A stretch of DNA of 64,000 nucleotides from Bacteroidales bacterium (GTDB lineage Bacteria; Bacteroidota; Bacteroidia; Bacteroidales; UBA7960). The translations under genes and the position numbers were made by a program. Below are positions 38,943 through 46,650 of the stretch, piece by piece. Each line of letters opens with the position of its first letter. Position 1 is the first letter of the stretch. The notes beneath the pieces are model-generated. The model had not been told where the DNA came from and searched no databases. It saw only the letters and a list, made by a program, of their open reading frames with translations. The stretch is taken from NCBI GenBank assembly GCA_003550725.1, contig PUKZ01000095.1:88427-152426 (forward strand). Reading direction: 5' to 3'.

Positions 38943-40799
38943 TTAAATGGTAAACCCCATTACAAGCACATCATCCAATTGTTTATGTTTTTTATTTTTC
39001 CAGGATATGAAATTTTTATCAAGAACATCTTTTTGTTGATCAAGTCTGTCTATACTGTTTTCCATAAGAAGGTTACGAAGTTTCCTGGTCGAGAATTTAT
39101 AGCCATTTGGTCCGCCAAATTGATCTGCATAACCATCAGTAAACAAATAAAAGGTTGTAGGGCTGATAACATTTATCCTGTGATTTGTAAATTCCCGTTT
39201 GGGTTCCGGCTGTATTCCGCCAATAGGAGCGGGATCTCCTTTTATAAAATGACTACCATCATTGTTTATATAGAAAAGTGGTGATTTAGCTCCGGCATAT
39301 TCCAGAACTTTTTGTTCTTCTCTTATAACACATACTGACAATTCCATACCATCTCTGTTGTCATTTTTGTGTTGCCTGAGAGATTTCCTGATAGAGGTGT
39401 GTAGCTCCTCAAGAATTTTTCCGGCAGTCTCAACACCTTTTGATGTAATATTTTCCAAAAGGTTTATGCCAATCATTGACATAAAAGCACCCGGTACGCC
39501 ATGTCCGGTGCAATCAACACAAGCAATAACCAAACCTTTTCCAGTTTTTTTACTGCTATTCAAATCTGTCAATTCAACTTCCGAAAACCAATAAAAGTCA
39601 CCGCTAACAATATCACGTGGCTTATAATAAATAAAGCTTTCCGGCAGATGTTTTTTCAGATTTTGATCATTTGAAAGCATCGCTTGCTGTATTCTTTGAG
39701 CATAAGCTATTGATGCGCTGATGTTTTTATTTTGTTTTTTAATCTGAAAATAAGTTTTTTGCAACTCCTTATTCTTTTTCGCAATTTCATCGTTTTGTTC
39801 AGAAATTTCCTGATTGCTTTTTGAAAGCAAACGGTTGGCCTTTTTCTTTTGCAAATAATTATGTAGTATCAGGGCAGCTACAATGGCAAGTAATATACCG
39901 AATATAATAAGGCCATTGCGTACGGCTTGTTGTCTTTTGAGTTGCTCATCCTGTAATTGTTTTTCTTTATTAAGAAGATTGATTTGTAACTGTCTCTCAC
40001 GCGACACCTCTTCAACCTCATCGAGTGTTTGCCTGGTTATTTGTAAGGTTTTTTCGCTTTCTCCCAATTCTTCCCTGGTTAATTCCTTTTCGGTTTCAGC
40101 TCTTTTTGCTTTGGTTTCAGCATGGCTGATTCGTTGTTTAGCCTCCTTTTGCGACCGTTGCATTTGCTCTTCCTGCAATTTCCTTTCTAAAGCATAATAC
40201 AGGTCAAAATAACCCTTAGATTTACTATCTTCACCAATTCTTTCATGAGCCTGAGCCAACATTGCATAACTGTTTCTAAGCAAAGTCATATCATTCACCT
40301 CCCTAGCAATAGCTTCAGCTTCCTGCAAAGCATCTATAGCAGCATCATAATCCCCCAGCTCGTTTCTCACATTAGCAATATTGATCAACCCACTGGCAAT
40401 ATTGTGCCTGCGGTCTTGTTCACGCGAAATAGCAAGATTCTGTAAAAAATAATCTTCAGATCTTTCATAAAGACCCTTGTCAAAATATATTTGACCCAGA
40501 TTATTGTAAATATGCATTACAGCATTCTGATTACCTATCTTCTCATTAGCCTTTACAGATGAAATAAAACTATCAGCCGCCTCATCCAATTTGTTATTTT
40601 CCCAAAAATAAAAAGCTCTCTTGTTATAAAATCTCGCAGCTTCAGCATAATTGCCCTGATTATAGCTTTCGGTTGCATGCTGATTCCATACCTCAGGATC
40701 ACTACCCTGAAAATTGCCGTTGGACAAAATAACCATTATGCCAATACATGAGGGCAAACCCAACAATAAAACAAAAATGACTAGTGCCTTTTTAAACAT
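38943..40799 (-). CDS. Transmembrane PP2C/SpoIIE phosphatase with TPR sensor segment
   Basis: A 618-residue protein. An N-terminal hydrophobic segment (5-26; LPSC at 15-18 could be a lipobox), then TPR repeats (about 35-205), a coiled coil (about 205-292), a membrane helix (294-315), a second coiled coil (320-365) and a C-terminal SpoIIE-type PP2C domain (about 385-618). Metal-binding aspartates are visible in SGDFYWF (D401), VDCTGHGVPGAFMSMIG (D429) and FTDGYADQFGG. If the N-terminus is a signal or anchor, the TPR part lies in the periplasm and the phosphatase in the cytoplasm. The gene follows the SiaC-type gene by nine bases; in Pseudomonas, the PP2C SiaA dephosphorylates SiaC, so that is the probable substrate. 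Confidence 0.88.
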   Translation of the reverse strand: MFKKALVIFVLLLGLPSCIGIMVILSNGNFQGSDPEVWNQHATESYNQGNYAEAARFYNKRAFYFWENNKLDEAADSFISSVKANEKIGNQNAVMHIYNNLGQIYFDKGLYERSEDYFLQNLAISREQDRRHNIASGLINIANVRNELGDYDAAIDALQEAEAIAREVNDMTLLRNSYAMLAQAHERIGEDSKSKGYFDLYYALERKLQEEQMQRSQKEAKQRISHAETKAKRAETEKELTREELGESEKTLQITRQTLDEVEEVSRERQLQINLLNKEKQLQDEQLKRQQAVRNGLIIFGILLAIVAALILHNYLQKKKANRLLSKSNQEISEQNDEIAKKNKELQKTYFQIKKQNKNISASIAYAQRIQQAMLSNDQNLKKHLPESFIYYKPRDIVSGDFYWFSEVELTDLNSSKKTGKGLVIACVDCTGHGVPGAFMSMIGINLLENITSKGVETAGKILEELHTSIRKSLRQHKNDNRDGMELSVCVIREEQKVLEYAGAKSPLFYINNDGSHFIKGDPAPIGGIQPEPKREFTNHRINVISPTTFYLFTDGYADQFGGPNGYKFSTRKLRNLLMENSIDRLDQQKDVLDKNFISWKNKKHKQLDDVLVMGFTI

Positions 40800-40808
40800 A
40801 AAATTAAT

Positions 40809-41192
40809 CTATTCAGAAGTTATCTTAAAATCAAAATCCAGTTGTGTCATTTTGGCAAAATCCATACCTTCATCATACATATCCTCGTCCTCAGGCAAAT
40901 AATTCCAAATAATTTTTAAATCATTATCAGGTAATAATTTTTTTAATAACATAAGTATCTCAAGTATTTTTTTTGATGAAGATGAGTTGATATAAACAAA
41001 TCCAAACCTAACAGTTGTTTTAGGCATAGGATTTTTTAAATATTCTCTCACCCATTCAATAACAGGATTATAAAATGTATCAACATTCTCAGGCAAGGAT
41101 CGCCCCTCCATTTCTATTAATCCTTTTTCAGCATCACAAAAAATACTGGGATTATCTTCTGATTCAATAACATAAAAATTTTCCATATACAT
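40809..41192 (-). CDS. SiaC-type regulatory phosphoprotein (DUF1987)
   Basis: Small cytoplasmic protein of 127 residues (125 if the second ATG, two codons in, is used) that I recognise as the DUF1987/SiaC family. Features are EGRSLPENVDTFYNPVIEWV, then a strand FGFVYINSSSSKKILEIL with a serine cluster at 70-73, where the family's phosphoacceptor lies, and the acidic LPEDEDMYDEGMDFA. In Pseudomonas aeruginosa SiaC is phosphorylated by SiaB, dephosphorylated by SiaA and activates the diguanylate cyclase SiaD. Here the PP2C gene is next, but neither a SiaB-type kinase nor a GGDEF cyclase is in the window. A -7-like TAATTTTG is at 41258-41265. Confidence 0.85.
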   Translation of the reverse strand: MYMENFYVIESEDNPSIFCDAEKGLIEMEGRSLPENVDTFYNPVIEWVREYLKNPMPKTTVRFGFVYINSSSSKKILEILMLLKKLLPDNDLKIIWNYLPEDEDMYDEGMDFAKMTQLDFDFKITSE

Positions 41193-41593
41193 CTGATGAT
41201 ATCAACTTCTTTTTGTTATTAATACATAAAAATCAAAATAACAATTTTAATATTTCACAAAATTATTTCAATTCCAGTTTAAAAATATAGTAAAACACGT
41301 AAAATGAGTTTAGCTATGGTTTAATATTCAGAAAAACACTGTTTGTTTAACAATATAATTAAGCTATAAACTATATTTTGCAATTATATTTATAGATTCA
41401 TTTTTTAAGCAATAAAATGTTAAATGCCAGATGAATTTTGTAAATTAGCATTTGATATTAAGAATTGAGTTTGCTAACTCGACAAAGTCAATATTTAAAT
41501 TATATCCGGGCAGAAATGGGTTATTATATAAGATAAAAGGTTAATTGGTAAATTATTTTTACGTTTGATTTACAAAACAAAAAGTATAATAAT
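41193..41593. other. Divergent intergenic region, 401 bases
   Basis: Non-coding. Contains the candidate -7 elements for the SiaC operon (TAATTTTG, 41258-41265, - strand) and for the sirtuin gene (TACGTTTG, 41560-41567, + strand). Nothing else recognised. Confidence 0.5.
41560..41567 (+). promoter_or_regulatory. -7 element before the sirtuin gene
   Basis: TACGTTTG, about 27 bases before the ATG at 41594; matches TAnnTTTG. The -33 box is not clear. Confidence 0.5.
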
Positions 41594-42292
41594 ATGTTAA
41601 AAAAGAAGATAGTAGTACTGACAGGTGCCGGTGTAAGTGCTGAAAGTGGAATTAGCACTTTTCGTGATAGCGGTGGTTTATGGGATAAATATGATATTAT
41701 GGATGTTGCTACACCTGAAGCGTGGGCCAGAAATATGGATATGGTTATTGATTTTTATAACCAGCGCCGTAAGCAGCTTCATGAAGTAGAGCCCAATGCT
41801 GCTCATTATGCTCTTGCCAGGCTTGAAGAGAAATACGATGTACATATCATCACTCAAAATGTAGATGATTTGCATGAACGTGCCGGATCTACCAATGTGT
41901 TGCATTTGCATGGTGAGTTGAAAAAAATACGCAGCTCTGTGGATGAAAATCTTGTTTATGAGCTTGAAGGTTGGGAACTGAAAAAAGGAGACACTTGTGA
42001 AAAAGGCTCACAACTGCGCCCGCATATAGTTTGGTTCGGAGAGCCTGTTCCTATGATTCCTAAAGCAGCCGAAATAACTTCAACAGCTGATATTTACCTG
42101 ATTATTGGCACCTCATTAAATGTTTATCCTGCTGCCGGACTTGTTGATTATGTTAGATCCGGAACACCAATTTATTTAATTGACCCCGGCGAAATACATG
42201 CTTCAAATATTTCGGATATTAATTTTATTAAAGAAAAAGCAGGCACGGGCACTCCTAAATTGGTTGATGAGCTGCTCAAACAAGCTAATTAA
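41594..42292 (+). CDS. cobB: Sir2-family NAD-dependent protein deacylase
   Basis: Sirtuin of 232 residues. NAD-binding GAGVSAESGISTFRD (11-25), TQNVDDLHERAG (87-98) and the catalytic histidine H106 in HLHGE are present, then IIGTSLNVYPAAGL. Y55 and R58 in FYNQRRK match the Tyr-x-x-Arg pair that selects succinyl or malonyl lysine in class III sirtuins such as E. coli CobB and SIRT5, so desuccinylation is plausible. The zinc-ribbon region (about 110-145) has only one cysteine, C135, instead of four. The SpoU methyltransferase gene follows after five bases, an operon. Confidence 0.92.
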   Translation: MLKKKIVVLTGAGVSAESGISTFRDSGGLWDKYDIMDVATPEAWARNMDMVIDFYNQRRKQLHEVEPNAAHYALARLEEKYDVHIITQNVDDLHERAGSTNVLHLHGELKKIRSSVDENLVYELEGWELKKGDTCEKGSQLRPHIVWFGEPVPMIPKAAEITSTADIYLIIGTSLNVYPAAGLVDYVRSGTPIYLIDPGEIHASNISDINFIKEKAGTGTPKLVDELLKQAN

Positions 42293-42297
42293 CAATT

Positions 42298-42837
42298 ATG
42301 CGAAAACTTTCAATGGATGAGCTAAAGCGACTCAATGAAGAGGAGTTTAAAAAACAAAAAAAATTCCCATTAGCCCTGGTGCTGGATAATATAAGAAGCA
42401 TGCATAATACCGGCTCTATATTTCGCACGGCAGATGCTTTTCGAATAGACAAAATATATCTATGCGGAATCACAGCTTGCCCTCCAAACCGCCAAATTGA
42501 AAAAACCGCCCTGGGTGCAACAAAATCAATAAACTGGAAATATTTTGAAAATACAGAAAACGCCATTTTAGAATTAAAAAAACAAAACTATGTAATAGCA
42601 TCTATAGAGCAAGTAGAGAATTCTGTTTCTTTATGTTCTTTCCAGCCAAATAAAAAAAATAAATATGCAGTAATTTTCGGCAATGAAGTTAAAGGAGTGC
42701 AGGAAAATGTTCTTAAGTTATGTGAGCATTTCTTGGAAATACCTCAATTTGGAACAAAACATTCTTTTAATGTTAGTGTAACTGCCGGCATAGTTATGTG
42801 GGATTTTTATTCAAAGATCTCAACAGGAATTAATTAA
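42298..42837 (+). CDS. RNA 2'-O-ribose methyltransferase, SpoU/TrmH family
   Basis: A 179-residue SPOUT methyltransferase. The three knot motifs are visible: NIRSMHNTGSIFRTADAF (motif 1), AVIFGNEVKGV (motif 2) and FNVSVTAGIVMWDF (motif 3, S-adenosylmethionine site). The short length without an L30-like N-terminal domain fits TrmH- or TrmL-like enzymes acting on tRNA; the exact nucleotide is unknown. Co-transcribed with the sirtuin gene. Confidence 0.88.
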   Translation: MRKLSMDELKRLNEEEFKKQKKFPLALVLDNIRSMHNTGSIFRTADAFRIDKIYLCGITACPPNRQIEKTALGATKSINWKYFENTENAILELKKQNYVIASIEQVENSVSLCSFQPNKKNKYAVIFGNEVKGVQENVLKLCEHFLEIPQFGTKHSFNVSVTAGIVMWDFYSKISTGIN

Positions 42838-42951
42838 TGTTTGTATATAAAATCTTACATTGATATGTAATTGTATGATGAAACCCTTATCTATAAAAGG
42901 TTAACAAAATAGTATGAACTTAGCATTAGCGATCACAACATAATAGTTATG

Positions 42952-43097
42952 AGTTGTGAGTGATAAAATACATTATATAATAAGTTGATTCGGTGAAGTC
43001 TGATTTGTTGATTCGAGATGGGTCATTTAAGTAAAACCCGTTAATCATTAATCCCCGGGCGGCAACGAAATCATGATTTTTCGGGATTACCCGTCAC
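42952..43097 (-). repeat. Dispersed intergenic repeat, copy B
   Basis: Core 43048-43097 (- strand) reads GTGACGGGTAATCCCGAAAA and on to ATTTCGTTGCCG; it is the inverted partner of copy A at 34437-34486. CACTCACAACT follows here as well, at 42952-42962, but about 85 bases after the core instead of 23. Confidence 0.65.
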
Positions 43098-43138
43098 CAA
43101 AAATTTATATGTCAGGCCTTTAAATACATTTTATACAG

Positions 43139-43960
43139 ATGAAAAACAAAATCAGGTCGCTCAAAACAATATATAATACCTTACGGTATAATTACCTGTT
43201 ACGAAAAAAAATTGTTGTAGAGCCTTCGGATGAAAAATTGCTGTTTGATATTTTAGATAAATACAAAGATCAAAAGACTGTTTTTGTGCACATAGGCCTG
43301 GGTCAAATAAAAGCTGCATTTAAAGTAAGTCCTTATGAATTTATAATAGAAGCTTTAAACAAAAGGTTCAAAAACATAATTACTCCCGGCTTCACACCTT
43401 CGTTTAGAAAATCAGGTGTTTACCACAAAAAATATTCCTTACCCGAGTATGGTTATTTTTCCAGGTCATTTATGAAAGATGCAAATTACCGAACTGATGA
43501 CCCTGTTTACTCATTATTGGTTAAGGGCAATTACCGTTTTGGAATCGAACACTACATTGAAGATTCTTTGGGCTTGAAAGGACCCTTCAATCAATTAGAC
43601 AGGGATAATGTTTTATGTATAAATATCGGAACAAAATGGCTGGTCAGTTCTCATCTGCATTTCATAGAATATAATAGTATGGTTCCATATATTGAGAAGC
43701 AAATATATGAAGGAATAATTTATTATGATGAACATAATCACGACAGAATCTCAACGATCAATTATGTTAATAAGCATTGGTTTAACAAATATGCAACAAT
43801 CATGTGGAACAGGTTTAAAATATCACGCGACCTTTATAAATACGGCGTAATGGATTATTATAACATAAATGGTGTTAAGGTTTATGCTTTTAAAGTTGGA
43901 GACATGAAGAAGGTTTTGGAAGCCAAAATAAACAAGAACCCATACTATTTAATAACATAA
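43139..43960 (+). CDS. AAC(3)-like acyltransferase
   Basis: Protein of 273 residues resembling the aminoglycoside 3-N-acetyltransferase (Antibiotic_NAT) fold: VFVHIGLGQIKAAF, then FKNIITPGFTPSF, RTDDPVYSLLVKG, LGLKGPFNQLDRDNVLCINIG and HLHFIEY with the catalytic-type pair H174/E177. These match the order of family motifs, but similarity to resistance enzymes is distant, and relatives in surface-polysaccharide clusters acetylate sugars; I would not call it a resistance gene. Its 3' end overlaps that of the convergent amidohydrolase gene by 12 bases. Confidence 0.7.
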   Translation: MKNKIRSLKTIYNTLRYNYLLRKKIVVEPSDEKLLFDILDKYKDQKTVFVHIGLGQIKAAFKVSPYEFIIEALNKRFKNIITPGFTPSFRKSGVYHKKYSLPEYGYFSRSFMKDANYRTDDPVYSLLVKGNYRFGIEHYIEDSLGLKGPFNQLDRDNVLCINIGTKWLVSSHLHFIEYNSMVPYIEKQIYEGIIYYDEHNHDRISTINYVNKHWFNKYATIMWNRFKISRDLYKYGVMDYYNINGVKVYAFKVGDMKKVLEAKINKNPYYLIT

Positions 43961-44902
43961 CATCTCAGCATTTCCACCCATTATTCTGCAAAGTTTGTTT
44001 TTAGAAAGCCCTGCTCTAAAAACAAGCCTTTCAAATGGTAATCCCGATTCATTGTCAGTACCAAAAAGTATCTTATTATAAAACTCATTAAGAAGCATTC
44101 TTGTATATGAAGGATCTCTTTTTAAAGCATAAAATCCACTTTTACCCGACATGTCAGCATAAAGATTATCATATTTCTCAAATAATTCAAAAATTATACC
44201 TTTTTCTTTAATTTTACCTTTTCCTAAAATCAAATATGGATCCTGGTCTTTTGCAATATGTTTCCAGAATGCAGGCCCATGTGCAATGAAGTTTACGTCA
44301 GGATACTGTTTTAGCCTTTGCTCCAAACCGGCAAAATCCATCATATAACCGGGAAAATATTGAAGCCTGTCCTGAAAACTTTTTTTAAAAAATCCTGTTT
44401 TATATATAAATTTTTCAATATACTTTCTTGTTATACCATTAAAAGCACCATTTAATATTTTGTAAAGAAAAACATAAAAAAAATTACTTTGTTTAATGAA
44501 AAAATGATAATTACTGTTTTCCATATGAAACACCAATGGTATTTTTAGTTTTCTCAGCCCGTCAAGCACATTTGTTATCTCATCATCAAGCCATCTGTAA
44601 GTAACCTTTAGCTCGCCGCAACCTTTCACCCCCTTTAAATGATAAAACTTTATAACATCATACCAATCGGTTCTTGATGGATCAGGCGCATAAAACGGTA
44701 CGATCCTGTCGGGATAAAGATAATATGCTTCTATAATATTATCAATTGACAAGTTTTTATATAAACTCTCGAAAGTGGGATTCATCTCTTCCCATGATAA
44801 CAACCAACACTTGTCTAATTTTTTTGAATCTAAATACTCAACAATTTTTCCGGAATCAAAACCGCAAAAGTTTACATGCAAATGAGAGTCAACTTTTATC
44901 AT
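43949..44902 (-). CDS. Amidohydrolase_2-type metal-dependent hydrolase
   Basis: 317 residues from the ATG ending at 44902; an upstream ATG at 45001 would add 33 residues ahead of the first strand, and MIKVDSHLH is the usual start of this fold. Metal ligands appear in order along the TIM barrel: HLH (H7, H9), VFHMENSN, FIAHGPAF and LFGTDNE. These fit the amidohydrolase_2 group (decarboxylases and hydrolases). Residues 160-200 contain an unusual aromatic, basic insertion (HFFIKQSNFFYVFLYKI). Substrate unknown. Convergent overlap with the AAC(3)-like gene suggests the two arrived together. Confidence 0.78.
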   Translation of the reverse strand: MIKVDSHLHVNFCGFDSGKIVEYLDSKKLDKCWLLSWEEMNPTFESLYKNLSIDNIIEAYYLYPDRIVPFYAPDPSRTDWYDVIKFYHLKGVKGCGELKVTYRWLDDEITNVLDGLRKLKIPLVFHMENSNYHFFIKQSNFFYVFLYKILNGAFNGITRKYIEKFIYKTGFFKKSFQDRLQYFPGYMMDFAGLEQRLKQYPDVNFIAHGPAFWKHIAKDQDPYLILGKGKIKEKGIIFELFEKYDNLYADMSGKSGFYALKRDPSYTRMLLNEFYNKILFGTDNESGLPFERLVFRAGLSKNKLCRIMGGNAEMLCY

Positions 44903-45131
44903 AATAGCTTCAATCCTGTAATTTAATTTTGTGCTAAACAGATCTGCTAAGTTATAAATAAAACAAGCCTTAAGTTTATAACAGTCAGATTTAATTCGCA
45001 AATTAAATATATTTTTACGATCGGCTACTTAATTATTTGAATTTTAATTATTTAAAAATTTCCCGATAATTTGTTATTTATTATTGAATAAATAAATCAT
45101 GCCAAAATTTATCAAATGTAGTTTTGCAATA

Positions 45132-45160
45132 TTGTTAATAACTTTTAGAGTTATTAACAA
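45132..45160. repeat. Perfect palindrome, operator-like, site 1
   Basis: Arms TTGTTAATAACT and AGTTATTAACAA, 12 of 12 bases paired, five-base loop. About 140 bases before the MFS -7 element. Confidence 0.75.
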
Positions 45161-45194
45161 TCGGCGCCCTATCGCCTTGTCTTACAATATCTTA

Positions 45195-45218
45195 AGTTAT
45201 TAACAATTGTTGATAAGT
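45195..45218. repeat. Palindrome, operator-like, site 2
   Basis: Arms AGTTATTAACAA and TTGTTGATAAGT with no loop, 10 of 12 paired. The left arm is identical to an arm of site 1, 35 bases away. Confidence 0.65.
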
Positions 45219-45257
45219 ATTTTCTTAACATGTTATTGCAGTTCCCTGACGTTACAT

Positions 45258-45329
45258 ATGAAAAATCGGGACATAATAACCTGTAATAAGAGTTTTCTTA
45301 TATTTGATTTTTGTAGTAAAAAAAATTGA
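45258..45329 (+). other. Possible 23-codon leader ORF before the MFS gene
   Basis: An ATG-initiated frame beginning MKNRDIITCNKSFLIFDFC and ending with TGA at 45327-45329, which overlaps the proposed TTG start of the MFS gene (TTGA). It could be a leader peptide coupled to the transporter, or the true N-terminus joined by slippage at the eight A residues just before. It is too short to judge by composition. Confidence 0.25.
45299..45306 (+). promoter_or_regulatory. -7 element before the MFS gene
   Basis: Perfect TATATTTG about 20 bases before the TTG start. A -33 TTG at the right distance is not seen. Confidence 0.5.
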
Positions 45330-46534
45330 TAAACCCCGACATATATTTTTTATTTAAAGAGAAGTTGAGTCAAAATAACAGAAATAATCTTTTAGTGGTA
45401 TTTGGTACTACTTTGATGGCAGTATTGGGTGTATCGAGTATAACTCCGGCATTTCCTGCAATGATGGAAACATTGGATTTATCAGAAACCCAGGTTGGCA
45501 TGCTTATTACAGTATTTACCTTTCCCGGTATATTTTTAACACCTGTACTTGGGATCGTTTCCGACCGGTTTGGACGAAAGCCTGTATTGATCCCTTCATT
45601 ACTATTATTTGGGATAGCCGGTGGAATTTGCTTTTTTATTGAGAATTATATTTTTTTATTAATATTTCGTTTTTTTCAAGGAGTTGGGGCTTCATCGCTT
45701 GGGGCTTTGGGAACCATACTTGTAGGCGACATTTATTCGGGTAAGCAAAGAACCAGGATAATGGGACTCAATGCCAGTGTGCTTAGCATTGGCACTGCTC
45801 TTTATCCTCTTATTGGAGGAGCATTGGCTATTTTTTCATGTGCACACCCGTTTTTATTACCATTACTGGCACTTCCAATTGCTTTTTTTGCCATGAAATA
45901 TTTGAAAAATCCTGAACCGATTAAAAATAAAACTTTAAAAAATTATTTGAAAAATACCTGGACTGAAATAAAAGACCCCGGTGTATATTTTTTATTTATC
46001 GCCATAATGTTAGTATTTATTGTTCTTTACGGTAGCTTTTTAACATATTTCAGCACTATGCTAGGCAGGGTTTTCGATGCATCCTCCTTTGTTATCGGCT
46101 TTATTTTTTTCACAGCATCAATTAGTTCCGCTATAGTATCAAGTCAATTAGGTAAACTAAGCCAGAATTTCCGCAAACATAAAATACTAATAACAGGTTT
46201 CCTGATGCATTTTTTATCAATGATTATTATATTATTAATCGAAGGATTATGGTTATTTATTATACCTGCAGTAATTTTCGGAATGGGTAACGGGCTATTA
46301 TTCCCAACTATACATACATTACTTGCCGAAAAATCTTCTTTAGAACTCAGAGGCATATTTATGTCGATAAATGCATCAATGCTTCGAGTTGGACAAACCC
46401 TGGGACCCCCGGTTATTGGTATCGCTTTTACATTTGGACACTATCAAGGCGCTTTCGCAACAGGAGGTATTTTGGCTTTGATTGGTGTTCTGATTGGTGT
46501 TTTTTTCCTTAATTCTCCAGAAAAAAGTAATTGA
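45326..46534 (+). CDS. MFS transporter with non-ATG start
   Basis: A 402-residue major facilitator with twelve predicted helices. The loop 2-3 motif GIVSDRFGRKPVLIPS is the MFS signature; TPAFPAMMETLDLSETQ and RFFQGVGASSLGA place it in the drug:H+ antiporter-like group, though the substrate is unknown. The frame has a stop at 45317-45319 and no ATG until within helix 1, so translation should begin at TTG 45326 or at TTG 45365, the latter preceded by AAAGAGAAG, which resembles a ribosome-binding site. Two palindromes upstream suggest repressor control. Confidence 0.85.
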   Translation: MINPDIYFLFKEKLSQNNRNNLLVVFGTTLMAVLGVSSITPAFPAMMETLDLSETQVGMLITVFTFPGIFLTPVLGIVSDRFGRKPVLIPSLLLFGIAGGICFFIENYIFLLIFRFFQGVGASSLGALGTILVGDIYSGKQRTRIMGLNASVLSIGTALYPLIGGALAIFSCAHPFLLPLLALPIAFFAMKYLKNPEPIKNKTLKNYLKNTWTEIKDPGVYFLFIAIMLVFIVLYGSFLTYFSTMLGRVFDASSFVIGFIFFTASISSAIVSSQLGKLSQNFRKHKILITGFLMHFLSMIIILLIEGLWLFIIPAVIFGMGNGLLFPTIHTLLAEKSSLELRGIFMSINASMLRVGQTLGPPVIGIAFTFGHYQGAFATGGILALIGVLIGVFFLNSPEKSN

Positions 46535-46650
46535 ACCATTACAATTAAAAAAAAATATTTAATTTTATATACCTTATGTAAAAATTATGCTATAAAATCT
46601 AATTTCTAAAATTAAAGTTTTAAAGTAAAATATAAAACTAAATACAGATC

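Larger units (their letters stand above)
44903..45325. other. Divergent intergenic region, 423 bases, with operator-like palindromes
   Basis: Contains two palindromes (45132-45160 and 45195-45218), a 23-codon mini-ORF at 45258-45329 that overlaps the MFS start, and a strong -7 element at 45299-45306. Confidence 0.6.

Noticed and set aside
43139..43960. Aminoglycoside resistance gene
   Set aside because: The fold matches AAC(3), but similarity is distant, a polysaccharide role is more likely, and there is no resistance context.
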